Below, in pieces: positions 1 through 7,586 of a DNA stretch of 21,360 nt (positions within the stretch are counted from its first letter, which is position 1; each line of letters opens with the position of its first letter). Origin of the DNA: JBJENW01 sp051880395 (GTDB lineage Bacteria > Bacillota > Clostridia > Lachnospirales > Lachnospiraceae); contig JBJENW010000060.1 in assembly GCA_051880395.1 (NCBI GenBank), forward strand, positions 1 through 21,360, given 5' to 3'. The notes beneath the pieces are model-generated. The model saw only the letters and a list, made by a program, of their open reading frames with translations, had not been told where the DNA came from and did not search any database. Both the position numbers and the translations under genes were made by a program.

Positions 1-379
1 AACCAATCGGTTCCGATACACAGTTTCCGGTATTTGGCGGGGGTACACAAGGGGCTGGGCTGCTGGCAGGGAAGTGGCTTTGACAGAAATGATAGTGAGC
101 TCGGGTGGGGAAACTTGCGATGCCTTTCCTGTCTTGCCGTAAGGCGGACCGGCTGTGCGGATGTGTACGCCAGAGAAAGAATCCGTTTTTGAATCTTTCT
201 CTGGCGTACACATCCGTGCAGACTGTCCGACATTCGGAAGACAGGAAAAATCAAGCATCGCAAGTTTTCCCGCCCGAACTCGGCTTCATTTCTGTCTAGC
301 CACTTCCCTGCCAGCAGCCCAGCCCCTTGTGTACCCCCGCCAAATACCGGAAACGTCCGTATAGGAACTCCCCCCGGTT
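1..379. repeat. Giant imperfect palindrome (MITE-like or long-hairpin element)
   Basis: The two halves are reverse complements of each other. Bases 23-79 match 298-354 over 57 bp without a mismatch, and 158-179 match 195-216 over 22 bp around a short loop near 187. The middle parts (80-157 against 217-297) still align but with small bulges and substitutions. The outer ends also pair loosely, starting AACC at 1-4 and ending GGTT at 376-379, so the element may begin at or just before the window edge. It is richer in G+C than the genes around it. A separate 8-bp A+T-rich inverted repeat (382-389 with 395-402) follows. No transposase gene is present. It could be a miniature inverted-repeat transposable element or a long structured RNA; it lies just downstream of thyX and may also stop its transcription. 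Confidence 0.85.
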
Positions 380-454
380 AAGATATTTTTCGTTAAAATA
401 TCAAAAAGTAGTGGAGCCAATAACGTGGTGGTTTGCTCGACAAGTCAAAATTTT

Positions 455-1135
455 TTACTGCAACACTTTTTTAGGAATTTTTCCGCAGCTGTGTTCTTCT
501 GGGCAATATCCCATAAATTCACATTTCGGCTGGAAGTAGGTATCCACGATTTCTTTCCACTCCTCGGATATGCTGGAAAGTGCTGTGCAGATATTGGAAA
601 ACAGTTCCCGGAATTCCCAATACGCACGGTTACACATCCGCTGATGACTCATGTCTACCAGATTTCTCAAGTTCCGCTTATCCACAATGCGTGTCGTCAT
701 TCCAAGTGGCAGAAGCATGGCTGCATCCTCACGCGGAATCTCGCATTCTTTCTCCAGATAGGCCGCTGTTTTGCTAATGTTTTCCATCATTTCTTTATAT
801 TTTTTTGTCGCTTCTTCGTTTTTCGCAATTTTCGGTGGTACAATATAAGAAAAATCTTCATAATTAATGTAGCGTGTACTTGCCTGTAAGCGTGTCGGTG
901 CACCGCCGAGATGCGTATACCACTCGCGGATCACACGCGCAGAATACCCGTCAAGCACCAATTCTACATTCACATACTCCATCACACGTCCATGCCCGCT
1001 TGCCAGGCAGTTTTTTCCCCGCTTGTAATTTTTCTTCTCATCGGTAATATCCGCTCCCCAGCAGACACCTGCCCGTGCTCCCATCAGTGTGATCGGATTT
1101 TTTGTTGTCTCTGCTAAAACTGTCACTGTTCCCAT
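455..1135 (-). CDS. thyX: Flavin-dependent thymidylate synthase ThyX
   Basis: A 226-residue protein of the ThyX family, which makes dTMP from dUMP using methylene-tetrahydrofolate and FAD/NADPH in the cytoplasm. The C-terminal half carries the family pattern IPREDAAMLLPLGMTTRIV (about 133-151), then the N-R-L/R-M-C-N-R-A-x-W-E-x-R-E helix (about 155-177). The usual RHRx7S signature is replaced at residues 73-89 by a variant reading THLGG..PTRLQAST, in the same place before an R-Y pair. I believe this variant also occurs in other clostridial ThyX proteins. The tail has cysteines at 205, 211 and 217. The start is set by GAGGAG six bases before ATG. It follows the HAD gene by 13 bp on the same strand, so the two are probably co-transcribed. 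The family call is fairly sure; activity with the altered motif is not shown. Confidence 0.82.
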   Translation of the reverse strand: MGTVTVLAETTKNPITLMGARAGVCWGADITDEKKNYKRGKNCLASGHGRVMEYVNVELVLDGYSARVIREWYTHLGGAPTRLQASTRYINYEDFSYIVPPKIAKNEEATKKYKEMMENISKTAAYLEKECEIPREDAAMLLPLGMTTRIVDKRNLRNLVDMSHQRMCNRAYWEFRELFSNICTALSSISEEWKEIVDTYFQPKCEFMGYCPEEHSCGKIPKKVLQ

Positions 1136-1148
1136 TGTTTTCTCCTCT

Positions 1149-1952
1149 CTATTGTGCCTGCTGTGTCAGAACGCCCAGCCACTGCAAGGCATTTGCGATT
1201 CCATCGTCCAAAATATCGGTTGTTACATAATCTGCCATATCCAATAGCTGCTTCGTCGAATTTCCCATTGCAATACTTGTTCCGGCAGCTTCTAACATAG
1301 TCAGATCATTTGTACTATCTCCGATCGCGACTGTATCCTCCATAGCGATTCCCAGTTTTTCTGCTAACATCCGCATTCCGGATGCCTTAGAGATTCCTCT
1401 CGGAACAATCTCATAATAGCCGTTTTCCCGGTCGATCACATCTAGTTCCTCTCCTAAGCGCGCTTGAAACTGTTCCATCTGTTTCTTTTCAGACACATAG
1501 GCATAAAATTTTTCAAAGTTTCCGATACTATCCTTCCATTTTGCATATTTTTTTTCAGCAAAATGTACCGTAAAATCATAAAACTCTTTGGAATGAATTT
1601 CCGAAAGTTCTTGCTCATAATTATTCTCTGTACCTTCAAAAATCGCATCGATGTGGCAGGCGCGCAGCTCTGCCATGATCTTTTTCGCCAGATCTGCTTC
1701 TATTTTTTGATGAAACAATTCCTTTCCATGGTACACGATCCTTGTTCCGCATCCCATCACAATTCCGTCGAATGCAACCTGATCTGTCACATCCGGGCCG
1801 AGCAGTTTCTGTGTCCGACCGGTATTGATGACACAAATATGCCCATTCTTTTGAGCGGTTTCAATCGCTTTTTTTGCGCTGTCTACAATCTGTTTCGATC
1901 TTTCCGGTATCAGTGTTCCGTCTATATCAAAAAAAATTAACTTCTGATTCAT
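1149..1952 (-). CDS. Cof-type HAD-IIB phosphatase
   Basis: A 267-residue cytoplasmic hydrolase of the HAD superfamily, Cof/YidA type, which dephosphorylates small sugar or cofactor phosphates; the substrate cannot be read from sequence. All four HAD motifs are visible: DIDGT near residue 9-13 (nucleophile and acid aspartates), NTGR near 43-46, the lysine of SKASG near residue 189, and GDSTND near 212-217. The C2-type cap lies between motifs 2 and 3. The start is placed at the ATG seven bases after AAGGAG rather than at a TTG six codons upstream that lacks a ribosome site. It sits between the helicase and thyX on one strand; the helicase terminator ends only a few bases before its ribosome site, so it probably depends on read-through or an unseen promoter. 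Link to nucleotide metabolism through thyX is only positional. Confidence 0.9.
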   Translation of the reverse strand: MNQKLIFFDIDGTLIPERSKQIVDSAKKAIETAQKNGHICVINTGRTQKLLGPDVTDQVAFDGIVMGCGTRIVYHGKELFHQKIEADLAKKIMAELRACHIDAIFEGTENNYEQELSEIHSKEFYDFTVHFAEKKYAKWKDSIGNFEKFYAYVSEKKQMEQFQARLGEELDVIDRENGYYEIVPRGISKASGMRMLAEKLGIAMEDTVAIGDSTNDLTMLEAAGTSIAMGNSTKQLLDMADYVTTDILDDGIANALQWLGVLTQQAQ

Positions 1953-1965
1953 TCGTTTTCTCCTT

Positions 1966-2006
1966 AACAAAAAGCCTGTCCCCGGGATTTGGGAACAGGC
2001 TTTATA
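1966..2006 (-). terminator. Intrinsic terminator between helicase and HAD genes
   Basis: The arms at 1971-1979 and 1995-2003 pair over 9 bp (AAAGCCTGT), followed inward by one mismatch and three G-C pairs, with a 7-base loop. Read on the minus strand it is followed by a T run that leads straight into AAGGAG of the HAD gene. An orphan AGGAGG (2007-2012) with no start codon after it lies between the helicase stop and the hairpin. Confidence 0.85.
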
Positions 2007-2024
2007 CCTCCTGTGTGAAACGGT

Positions 2025-3617
2025 TTATTTCTGATTTGCCGGCTCGATATTGATGGATTTTCCTTTGATCTTTACGTTGCTCATCGCCTGCAATACCGCT
2101 TTTCCATATTCCCGCGGAACTTCTACAAAGGTATATTTATCAAACATGTCGATCGCACCTACCAGTTTTCCCGGCATACCGGATTCTCCTGCGATCGCAC
2201 CTAAGATATCGCCCGGTTTGACGTGCTGTTTCTTTCCAATATTGATAAACAGACGTACCATGCCCTCTTCTGCACCAGTATTGTCGAATTCAAAATCAAT
2301 GTCTTCCTGATTCGTCGACTCCGCACCGCCTAATGCCATTTTCAGAAAGGCTGCTGCAATATCCATAGACGTATAATCCGACTCATTCACCTGCGCTTCG
2401 ATCAAATTGATCATGTCGGTCAGATTTTCTTCATCAATGATCTGCGTCACCTGATCCATGATCTTTTCCGCTTTGATCTGTGCCACATCTTCCGAGGACG
2501 GAATCGGCTGCGCCAGAATCTTCGTCTTACAATAGCGCATGATATCTTTTAATTTATAGACTTCTTTCCCCTTCACAAAGGTAAACGCCCGTCCATCTCT
2601 TCCAGCACGTCCGGTACGTCCGATTCGATGTACATAATACTCGTCATCCTGCGGAACATCATAGTTAAAAACTGCCTCCACATCATCCACGTCAATGCCT
2701 CGTGCTGCTACGTCGGTTGCGATCAAAATCTCTGTCTTTCCGTTTCGGAAACTGTTCATGACGCGATCACGCTGAGACTGCTTCATATCTCCATGCAATC
2801 CTTCGGCAAAGTAACCCCGTCCCTGCAATTCACTTGCCAGCTCGTCCACCATACGCTTCGTATTACAGAAAACAAGGGACAACTTCGGATCATAGTAATC
2901 CAAAAGCCGTGTCAGCACCTCTGTCTTATCTTTACGTTTTACATCATAATAGTATTGTTCAATACGCGGTACGGTCAGTTCTTTTTTCACTACCTTGATC
3001 GTCGTCGCATCTTTTTGATATTTTTTTGTGATGTCTAAAATTGGTTTTGGCATCGTTGCAGAGAAAAGTACGGTCTGCCGATTTTCCTGTGGGATATACT
3101 CTAAGATCGTCTCGATATCCTCACGGAATCCCATGTTCAGCATTTCGTCTGCCTCATCTAACACAACTGTATGCACATGATCGCAACGGATGGTCTTTCT
3201 GCGCAGATGATCCATTACACGTCCCGGCGTTCCCACGATGATCTGCGTTCCACCTTTTAAGGATCGAATCTGCTTGGATATATCCTGCCCTCCATATACT
3301 GGAAGTAATTTTACACCATGCATATATTTGCTAAGTTTGCGCAATTCTTCTGCCACCTGAATCGCTAATTCTCTTGTCGGAGAAAGGATAATGACCTGTG
3401 TTTTCTTTAAAGAAGGATCTACCTTTTCCAGTATCGGTATTCCAAACGCTGCCGTCTTTCCGGTTCCTGTCTGTGCCTGTCCGATGACATCCACGCCGCT
3501 CATTACAACCGGAATCGCCTTTGCCTGGATCGGAGATGCCTCTTCAAATCCCATTTCCTTAATTCCTCTCAAAATCTGAGGGGATAATCCTAATTCATCA
3601 AATTTTACTGTTTCCAT
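2025..3617 (-). CDS. cshA: DEAD-box ATP-dependent RNA helicase with DbpA-type RNA-binding domain
   Basis: A 530-residue RNA helicase for RNA unwinding in ribosome assembly or mRNA decay, often cold-induced in Firmicutes. Motifs in order: Q motif with FDELGLSP (6-13) and PIQ (29-31), AQTGTGKT (48-55), PTRELA (80-85), GG (109-110), TPGR (130-133), DEAD (154-157), SAT (186-188), and HRIGRTGRAGR near the end of the second RecA domain. The C-terminal 80 or so residues (RLFINIGKK...PGDILGAIAGESGMPG...) form a DbpA/CsdA RNA-binding domain. The start is the ATG at the METVKF sequence, seven bases after AAAGGA; an upstream ATG 16 codons earlier has no such site. It has its own sigma-A promoter and a leader of about 145 nt with a terminator-like hairpin. 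The name CshA versus DeaD is a family-level choice. Confidence 0.93.
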   Translation of the reverse strand: METVKFDELGLSPQILRGIKEMGFEEASPIQAKAIPVVMSGVDVIGQAQTGTGKTAAFGIPILEKVDPSLKKTQVIILSPTRELAIQVAEELRKLSKYMHGVKLLPVYGGQDISKQIRSLKGGTQIIVGTPGRVMDHLRRKTIRCDHVHTVVLDEADEMLNMGFREDIETILEYIPQENRQTVLFSATMPKPILDITKKYQKDATTIKVVKKELTVPRIEQYYYDVKRKDKTEVLTRLLDYYDPKLSLVFCNTKRMVDELASELQGRGYFAEGLHGDMKQSQRDRVMNSFRNGKTEILIATDVAARGIDVDDVEAVFNYDVPQDDEYYVHRIGRTGRAGRDGRAFTFVKGKEVYKLKDIMRYCKTKILAQPIPSSEDVAQIKAEKIMDQVTQIIDEENLTDMINLIEAQVNESDYTSMDIAAAFLKMALGGAESTNQEDIDFEFDNTGAEEGMVRLFINIGKKQHVKPGDILGAIAGESGMPGKLVGAIDMFDKYTFVEVPREYGKAVLQAMSNVKIKGKSINIEPANQK

Positions 3618-3719
3618 ATATTTCCTTTCTTTGTGTGTCGGTTTTCCGCAAAGCAAGCCTCGCATACTCTATCAAGAGCGTCCGTATTCACACATCGATC
3701 GTCACTCACTCTACGAAAG

Positions 3720-3746
3720 AAAAAAGACGCCGTAAATAAAGCGCCT
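3720..3746 (-). terminator. Promoter-proximal terminator-like hairpin in helicase leader
   Basis: On the minus strand AGGCGC (3746-3741) can pair with GCGTCT (3730-3725), including one G-U pair, over a 10-base loop, and is followed at once by six T residues. It begins about 17 nt after the predicted transcription start, so it could terminate or attenuate the helicase transcript. Confidence 0.5.
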
Positions 3747-3769
3747 CCGAACTATAAATACCGTTTTTT

Positions 3770-3798
3770 ATCATATCAAACGAAAGTTGCATTGTCAA
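3770..3798 (-). promoter_or_regulatory. Sigma-A promoter of the helicase gene
   Basis: On the minus strand TTGACA (3798-3793) and TATGAT (3775-3770) are separated by 17 bp. The predicted start is near 3763, giving a leader of about 145 nt before the helicase ATG at 3617. Confidence 0.85.
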
Positions 3799-3936
3799 AT
3801 GCTTTCTATGGAGAATATATTTTTTTTCTTCCTTACCGACAGAAAGGACCTATCTGTTCATTTTTTATACATAATTTTTCACAATATCTTCATGATTTAC
3901 ACATATGCGTTTCACAATCTCTTTGTATAGTATAAT

Positions 3937-4018
3937 CATCAAATGAAATGAATTTGATTTTAACTTTTTTCATTAACTCCCCCCTTTTTTATAAACCGCC
4001 TCCCCCAAGGCGGTTTTT
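3937..4018 (+). ncRNA. Candidate C-rich small RNA
   Basis: A perfect -10 TATAAT lies at 3931-3936 on the plus strand, with only a weak -35 (around 3909-3914). A strong intrinsic terminator lies at 3993-4018 (AAACCGCCT/AGGCGGTTT stem, T run). No plus-strand gene precedes this terminator, which suggests a transcript of about 75 nt starting near 3943. It would contain a small 5' hairpin (TCAAAT...ATTTGA, 3939-3957), a single-stranded CTCCCCCCT (3977-3985), and a C-rich terminator loop CTCCCCC (4000-4006). Such C-rich motifs are typical of Firmicute small RNAs that bind ribosome sites, for example RsaE/RoxS. The upstream stretch 3799-3908 shows nothing recognisable. Confidence 0.45.
3993..4018 (+). 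terminator. Plus-strand intrinsic terminator
   Basis: A 9-bp stem (3993-4001 with 4008-4016) with a C-rich loop is followed by TTTTTAT on the plus strand. On the minus strand the run after the hairpin is A-rich, so it acts in the plus direction only. Confidence 0.8.
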
Positions 4019-4026
4019 ATATGTTC

Positions 4027-4064
4027 AAAAAAACCTGTGACAAAATTCTTTGCCACAGGTTTTC
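4027..4064 (-). terminator. Terminator at the end of the mannan operon
   Basis: The arms AAAACCTGTG and CACAGGTTTT enclose a loop of about 14 bases and are followed on the minus strand by a T run. It lies about 20 bp after the stop of the GH1-isomerase gene. Confidence 0.88.
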
Positions 4065-4083
4065 TTGTATAAAATGATAAATT

Positions 4084-6393
4084 TTATGCTCCGACTGTAG
4101 AAGCAACGATTTCCAAGTTGCCTTCGATTTCCACTTTTCCGTATCCGGCCGGCAAAATAAAATGATCGCCTTTTTTTACATGCTGTCCATTTAAGAGTGC
4201 ATCGCCTTCTAATACAGACATAATTAAGAATGGATAAGACTGATCAAATTCTGCTTTTCCTTCTACATCTAACTTAAATACTTTGTAATACGAGCAGGAA
4301 TACAGCTCATTCAACTGATTCTTCGGAAGACCAACGGCTGATACCACACTGTCTTCTACCGATTTTGCTGGAACTGTGATGACATCGATACTCTTTTCTA
4401 CATGCAGCTCTCTCGGTTTTCCGTTTGAAAGTCTGTCATAATCATAAACGCGATACGTAATATCACTGTTCTGCTGTGTTTCAAGAATCAGGATTCCGCC
4501 CTTGATCGCATGGACAGTACCCGGATCGATCTGAATAAAGTCACCTTTTTTCACTGGAATTTCGCGAATAAAGTCGTTCCACTTTTTGTTGTGGATCATA
4601 TCTTCTAATTCTTCTTTGGTCTTTGCGTTGTGACCGATGACAAGTGTAGATCCCGGCTCGCAGTCTACGATATACCAGCACTCTGTTTTTCCAAATGAAC
4701 CGTTTTCATTCTCTTTTGCATACGCATCGTTTGGATGTACCTGAATACTTAAATCAGCTTTTGCATCGATAATCTTGATCAGTAACGGGAAACGGTCGAT
4801 ATCCACATTTCCGAATAAATCCGGCTGTGTTTTCCACAATTCGGACAGTTTTTTCCCGGCAAATGTGCCTTCTTTGATCGTACAGTCACCATTCTGGTGC
4901 GCTGCGACACCCCAACACTCTCCGATGTCATCTCCCTCTACCGGATAATGAAAATCATCGCGTAATCTGGTTCCACCCCAGATATTATGTGTAAATACTG
5001 GCTCTAAAAATAAAATTTCACTATTTGTGTTACTCATTGTTAACTCCTTTCCGTTGGTTTCCATGACTCTCTTATACCAGAAAGCGGAATCCTTTGCAAT
5101 TCGTTTTTGTGTTTCAAAATCTACATATACGATGCCAAAACGCTCATCGTATCCCTTGTCCCATTCGAAATTATCCATATAAGACCAGAGAAAATAACCG
5201 CGCACATCTGCGCCATCCTCTGCTGCGCGAAGCATTGCTGCAATGTATTGCTCCAAAAATGTGATCCGATTTGGATCGTGCACCCGTCCGTCTGAGGATA
5301 CCACATCGTGACAGGACATCCCATTTTCTGTAATATAAATCGGCATCTGATACCGCTCATATAAAAACCGGATTCCCCAGTAGAACGCTTCTGGTGTCAC
5401 CGGCCACTGCGATGCTGTCTTCGTATGCCCTGGCTTTCTTGGTACAAATTCCGGCTTTCCATTTTCTCCTGCCCGCACCATATAACCATTGTAAATATTC
5501 TGCCCCAAAAAATCAATCGGCTGTGAGATCAGCTCCATGTCTTCCGCTGTAAATTCAGGAAGATACGGTGCATACTGCTTCAATCCATCTTCTGGATACT
5601 GTCCAAGTAAAACAGGATCAGAAAACCAGGTCACATTCCATGTCCAGTTGTCTAACTTCTCATTTTGGGAAAAATAACACTGGCGCGCTGCTTCAATGTC
5701 TTCCGGTTTGCTTGAAGCCGGATACGCTACACCACAGGTCGGCGCATATCCAATCTTGATCGGCCGCACTGCGTAGTTTCGCAATGTTTTTACTGCCATT
5801 CCATGCGCCTTCAGCATATGGTGTGTCATTTGAAACGTATTTCGATATGTTTCTTTTTTACCGGGTGCATGAACACCGGACAAATGCCCTAAACCGATAA
5901 AACACTGTGGCTCATTAAACGTGATAAAGTATTCGCATAAATCGGAAAAATTTTCTGCAACCACTTTTGCATATTCCGCAAACCACTGAACCGAATCCGG
6001 ATTTAGCCAGCCTCCTCTATCTTCCAGTGCCTGTGGAAACTCCCAGTGGAACATTGTGATATATGGCGTAATTCCATTTTTTTTCATTTCCTGTATCATA
6101 TCACGATACAGCGCAATTCCTCTTTCATTGACTCTGCCAATTCCATCCGGCAGAATTCTTGCCCAGTTGAGCGAAAAACGATACGCCTTGATTCCCAGCA
6201 AACGCATCATTGCAAAATCTTCTTTATACCGGTGAATGTGATCACATGCGACATATGCATTCTGGTCGTCCCGTACATGTCCTTCTACTGTAAACGTATC
6301 CCAGACACATGTTCCGCATCCATCCTGCGCATCTCTTCCTTCAATCTGGTAAGAACTTGTTGCTACCCCCCATACAAAATCATCCCTGACCAT
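4084..6393 (-). CDS. GH1 beta-glycosidase fused to type I mannose-6-phosphate isomerase
   Basis: A 769-residue two-domain cytoplasmic enzyme. Residues 1 to about 450 are a full GH1 beta-glycosidase: acid/base Glu161 in TFNEP, nucleophile Glu356 in ITENG, and NFEW (408-411), the pattern of enzymes acting on non-phosphorylated sugars. Residues 453-769 are a full-length (317 residue) type I phosphomannose isomerase with QVHPND, KTECW and PGTVHAI supplying the zinc ligands; it interconverts mannose-6-phosphate and fructose-6-phosphate. The start is the ATG after GGAGGAAGTAT; an earlier in-frame TTG lacks a ribosome site. A strong ribosome site precedes Met453, so free isomerase may also be made. 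GH1 probably removes non-reducing glucose or mannose from mannan oligosaccharides. It is the last gene of the operon, after a terminator-like hairpin. Domain calls are firm; GH1 substrate is inferred. Confidence 0.93.
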   Translation of the reverse strand: MVRDDFVWGVATSSYQIEGRDAQDGCGTCVWDTFTVEGHVRDDQNAYVACDHIHRYKEDFAMMRLLGIKAYRFSLNWARILPDGIGRVNERGIALYRDMIQEMKKNGITPYITMFHWEFPQALEDRGGWLNPDSVQWFAEYAKVVAENFSDLCEYFITFNEPQCFIGLGHLSGVHAPGKKETYRNTFQMTHHMLKAHGMAVKTLRNYAVRPIKIGYAPTCGVAYPASSKPEDIEAARQCYFSQNEKLDNWTWNVTWFSDPVLLGQYPEDGLKQYAPYLPEFTAEDMELISQPIDFLGQNIYNGYMVRAGENGKPEFVPRKPGHTKTASQWPVTPEAFYWGIRFLYERYQMPIYITENGMSCHDVVSSDGRVHDPNRITFLEQYIAAMLRAAEDGADVRGYFLWSYMDNFEWDKGYDERFGIVYVDFETQKRIAKDSAFWYKRVMETNGKELTMSNTNSEILFLEPVFTHNIWGGTRLRDDFHYPVEGDDIGECWGVAAHQNGDCTIKEGTFAGKKLSELWKTQPDLFGNVDIDRFPLLIKIIDAKADLSIQVHPNDAYAKENENGSFGKTECWYIVDCEPGSTLVIGHNAKTKEELEDMIHNKKWNDFIREIPVKKGDFIQIDPGTVHAIKGGILILETQQNSDITYRVYDYDRLSNGKPRELHVEKSIDVITVPAKSVEDSVVSAVGLPKNQLNELYSCSYYKVFKLDVEGKAEFDQSYPFLIMSVLEGDALLNGQHVKKGDHFILPAGYGKVEIEGNLEIVASTVGA
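5035..5052 (-). promoter_or_regulatory. manA: Internal ribosome binding site before the isomerase domain
   Basis: On the minus strand AAGGAG (5049-5044) is followed by TTAACA and ATG (5037-5035), a textbook ribosome site inside the GH1-isomerase reading frame. The ATG is Met453 and opens exactly at the isomerase domain. A TAA lies in the +1 frame in the six-base spacer (5042-5040), as if the GH1 gene once ended there and a small indel joined the frames. Confidence 0.8.
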
Positions 6394-6469
6394 ATACTTC
6401 CTCCGTTCTTTATGGCTCAATTTCAACGTTCTTTACATCTCAACTCCACCATAAATCGTTTTATAAGGT

Positions 6470-6500
6470 AAAAAAGCCGGAGAGAATAAACCTCTCTCCG
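6470..6500 (-). terminator. Terminator-like hairpin between GH130_2 and GH1-isomerase genes
   Basis: CGGAGAG (6478-6484) pairs with CTCTCCG (6494-6500) over a short loop and is followed on the minus strand by GC and six T residues. It lies about 30 bp after the GH130_2 stop. No clear promoter is visible between it and the GH1 start at 6393, so it may lower expression of the last gene rather than end the operon. Confidence 0.8.
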
Positions 6501-6530
6501 ACCTTCCATGCATTTTTTCAAAAATGCGAT

Positions 6531-7553
6531 TTATCTTCTTCCGATTTCCGTATCGGATTCTCTTACAACACTATTTTCTTTGATATAATCTACGATATCA
6601 TCTACCTGTGTAAATGCAAGTCCTACATAGCTGTCCGCAGCACCGTAGTAAATTGCGATTTTTCCAGTATCCGGATCATGAATCGTTGCACATGGGAAAC
6701 ATACATTCGGAACGAATCCTCTTTCCTCATACCACTCTTCCGGAGTGATCAGGAAGTTCTGGCATCTGTATTTTACGATAGATGGATTGTCGATATCTAA
6801 GATTGCTCCACCGATGGAGTAAACATATCCGTTACATGTTCCACTTACACCATGATAGAACAGTAACCAACCTTCGCTGGTCTCGATCGGAGCTGCGCCG
6901 CCACCAATCTTTAAGGACTCCCACCATTCGTCACTCTTGCCCATAACATGACGATGTTTGCCCCAGTATACTAAATCCGGGCTTTCGCTGACAAAGATGT
7001 CACCGAATGGAGTATGTCCACTGTCAGACGGTCTGGATAACATCATGAAGTTACCATTGATCTTTCTTGGGAACAATACAGCATTACGGTTGAATGGAAG
7101 GAACGGATTTTCTACTCTTGTGAAAGTCTTGAAATCAGTTGTTTTCGCCATACCAATTGCTGCACCGTAGAAATCCTGGCACCAGATAATATAATAAGTA
7201 TCTTCAACTTTTACCAGACGTGGATCATATGCATAAACTGGCATGAAAGGTTTTCCTTCTTCATCAACAAATTCAATCTTATCTTTGTTGAAATCCCAGT
7301 GAATACCGTCTTCGCTGCGTCCTAAATAAATGTAAGGAATACCATTTGTCTGCTCCCCACGGAACACACCGATGAATTTTCCTTCATAAGGAATAACCGC
7401 ACTGTTAAAAATTCTTGCTACACCTTCTACCGGGTTTCTTCCGATGATCGGGTTCTCTGTGTAACGCCAAATTGGTGCACCCTTTACATCAGCTGGGCGA
7501 TCCTGCCAAGGTACATTTGGTACGCTAGGGCTCAAAATTTTCACTCTTGTCAT
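6531..7553 (-). CDS. GH130_2-type beta-1,4-mannooligosaccharide phosphorylase
   Basis: A 340-residue cytoplasmic five-bladed beta-propeller phosphorylase of family GH130, which releases non-reducing mannose from beta-1,4-mannooligosaccharides as alpha-mannose-1-phosphate. Visible family features are the catalytic aspartate in YDPRL (Asp110), RNAVLFPRK, LSRPSD, GGGAAPIET, LFYHGV, and the closing IYYGAADSYVGLA strand. Its length and motifs fit subfamily 2 (R. albus RaMP2 type) rather than the longer mannosylglucose phosphorylases; the subfamily was not computed. The start is the ATG eight bases after AGGAGG; an ATG 17 codons upstream has no ribosome site. It follows the GH130_1 gene after a 150-bp gap holding a long hairpin, and is followed by another, so its level may be set separately from the upstream genes. 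Confidence 0.92.
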   Translation of the reverse strand: MTRVKILSPSVPNVPWQDRPADVKGAPIWRYTENPIIGRNPVEGVARIFNSAVIPYEGKFIGVFRGEQTNGIPYIYLGRSEDGIHWDFNKDKIEFVDEEGKPFMPVYAYDPRLVKVEDTYYIIWCQDFYGAAIGMAKTTDFKTFTRVENPFLPFNRNAVLFPRKINGNFMMLSRPSDSGHTPFGDIFVSESPDLVYWGKHRHVMGKSDEWWESLKIGGGAAPIETSEGWLLFYHGVSGTCNGYVYSIGGAILDIDNPSIVKYRCQNFLITPEEWYEERGFVPNVCFPCATIHDPDTGKIAIYYGAADSYVGLAFTQVDDIVDYIKENSVVRESDTEIGRR

Positions 7554-7586
7554 TTCAAAATCCTCCTGATTTTTTCTTCTACTTGC

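Noticed and set aside
105..364. Short open frames inside the palindrome
   Set aside because: They mirror each other because the DNA is a palindrome, lack ribosome sites, and show no recognisable protein family.
1..379. Retron or CRISPR-like array
   Set aside because: There is a single palindrome without spacers or repeated units, and no reverse transcriptase or Cas gene is in the window.
382..402. thyX terminator at the 8-bp inverted repeat
   Set aside because: The stem is A+T-only apart from its closing pair and no T run follows on the minus strand, so it does not look like a terminator.
3633..3935. Plus-strand frame of 100 codons opposite the helicase leader
   Set aside because: No ribosome site, and it overlaps the helicase promoter and leader on the other strand.
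4084..6393. GH1 domain as a 6-phospho-beta-glycosidase
   Set aside because: The NFEW glutamate typical of enzymes for unphosphorylated sugars is present, the phosphate-binding pattern is not seen, and the operon has an ABC importer rather than a PTS.
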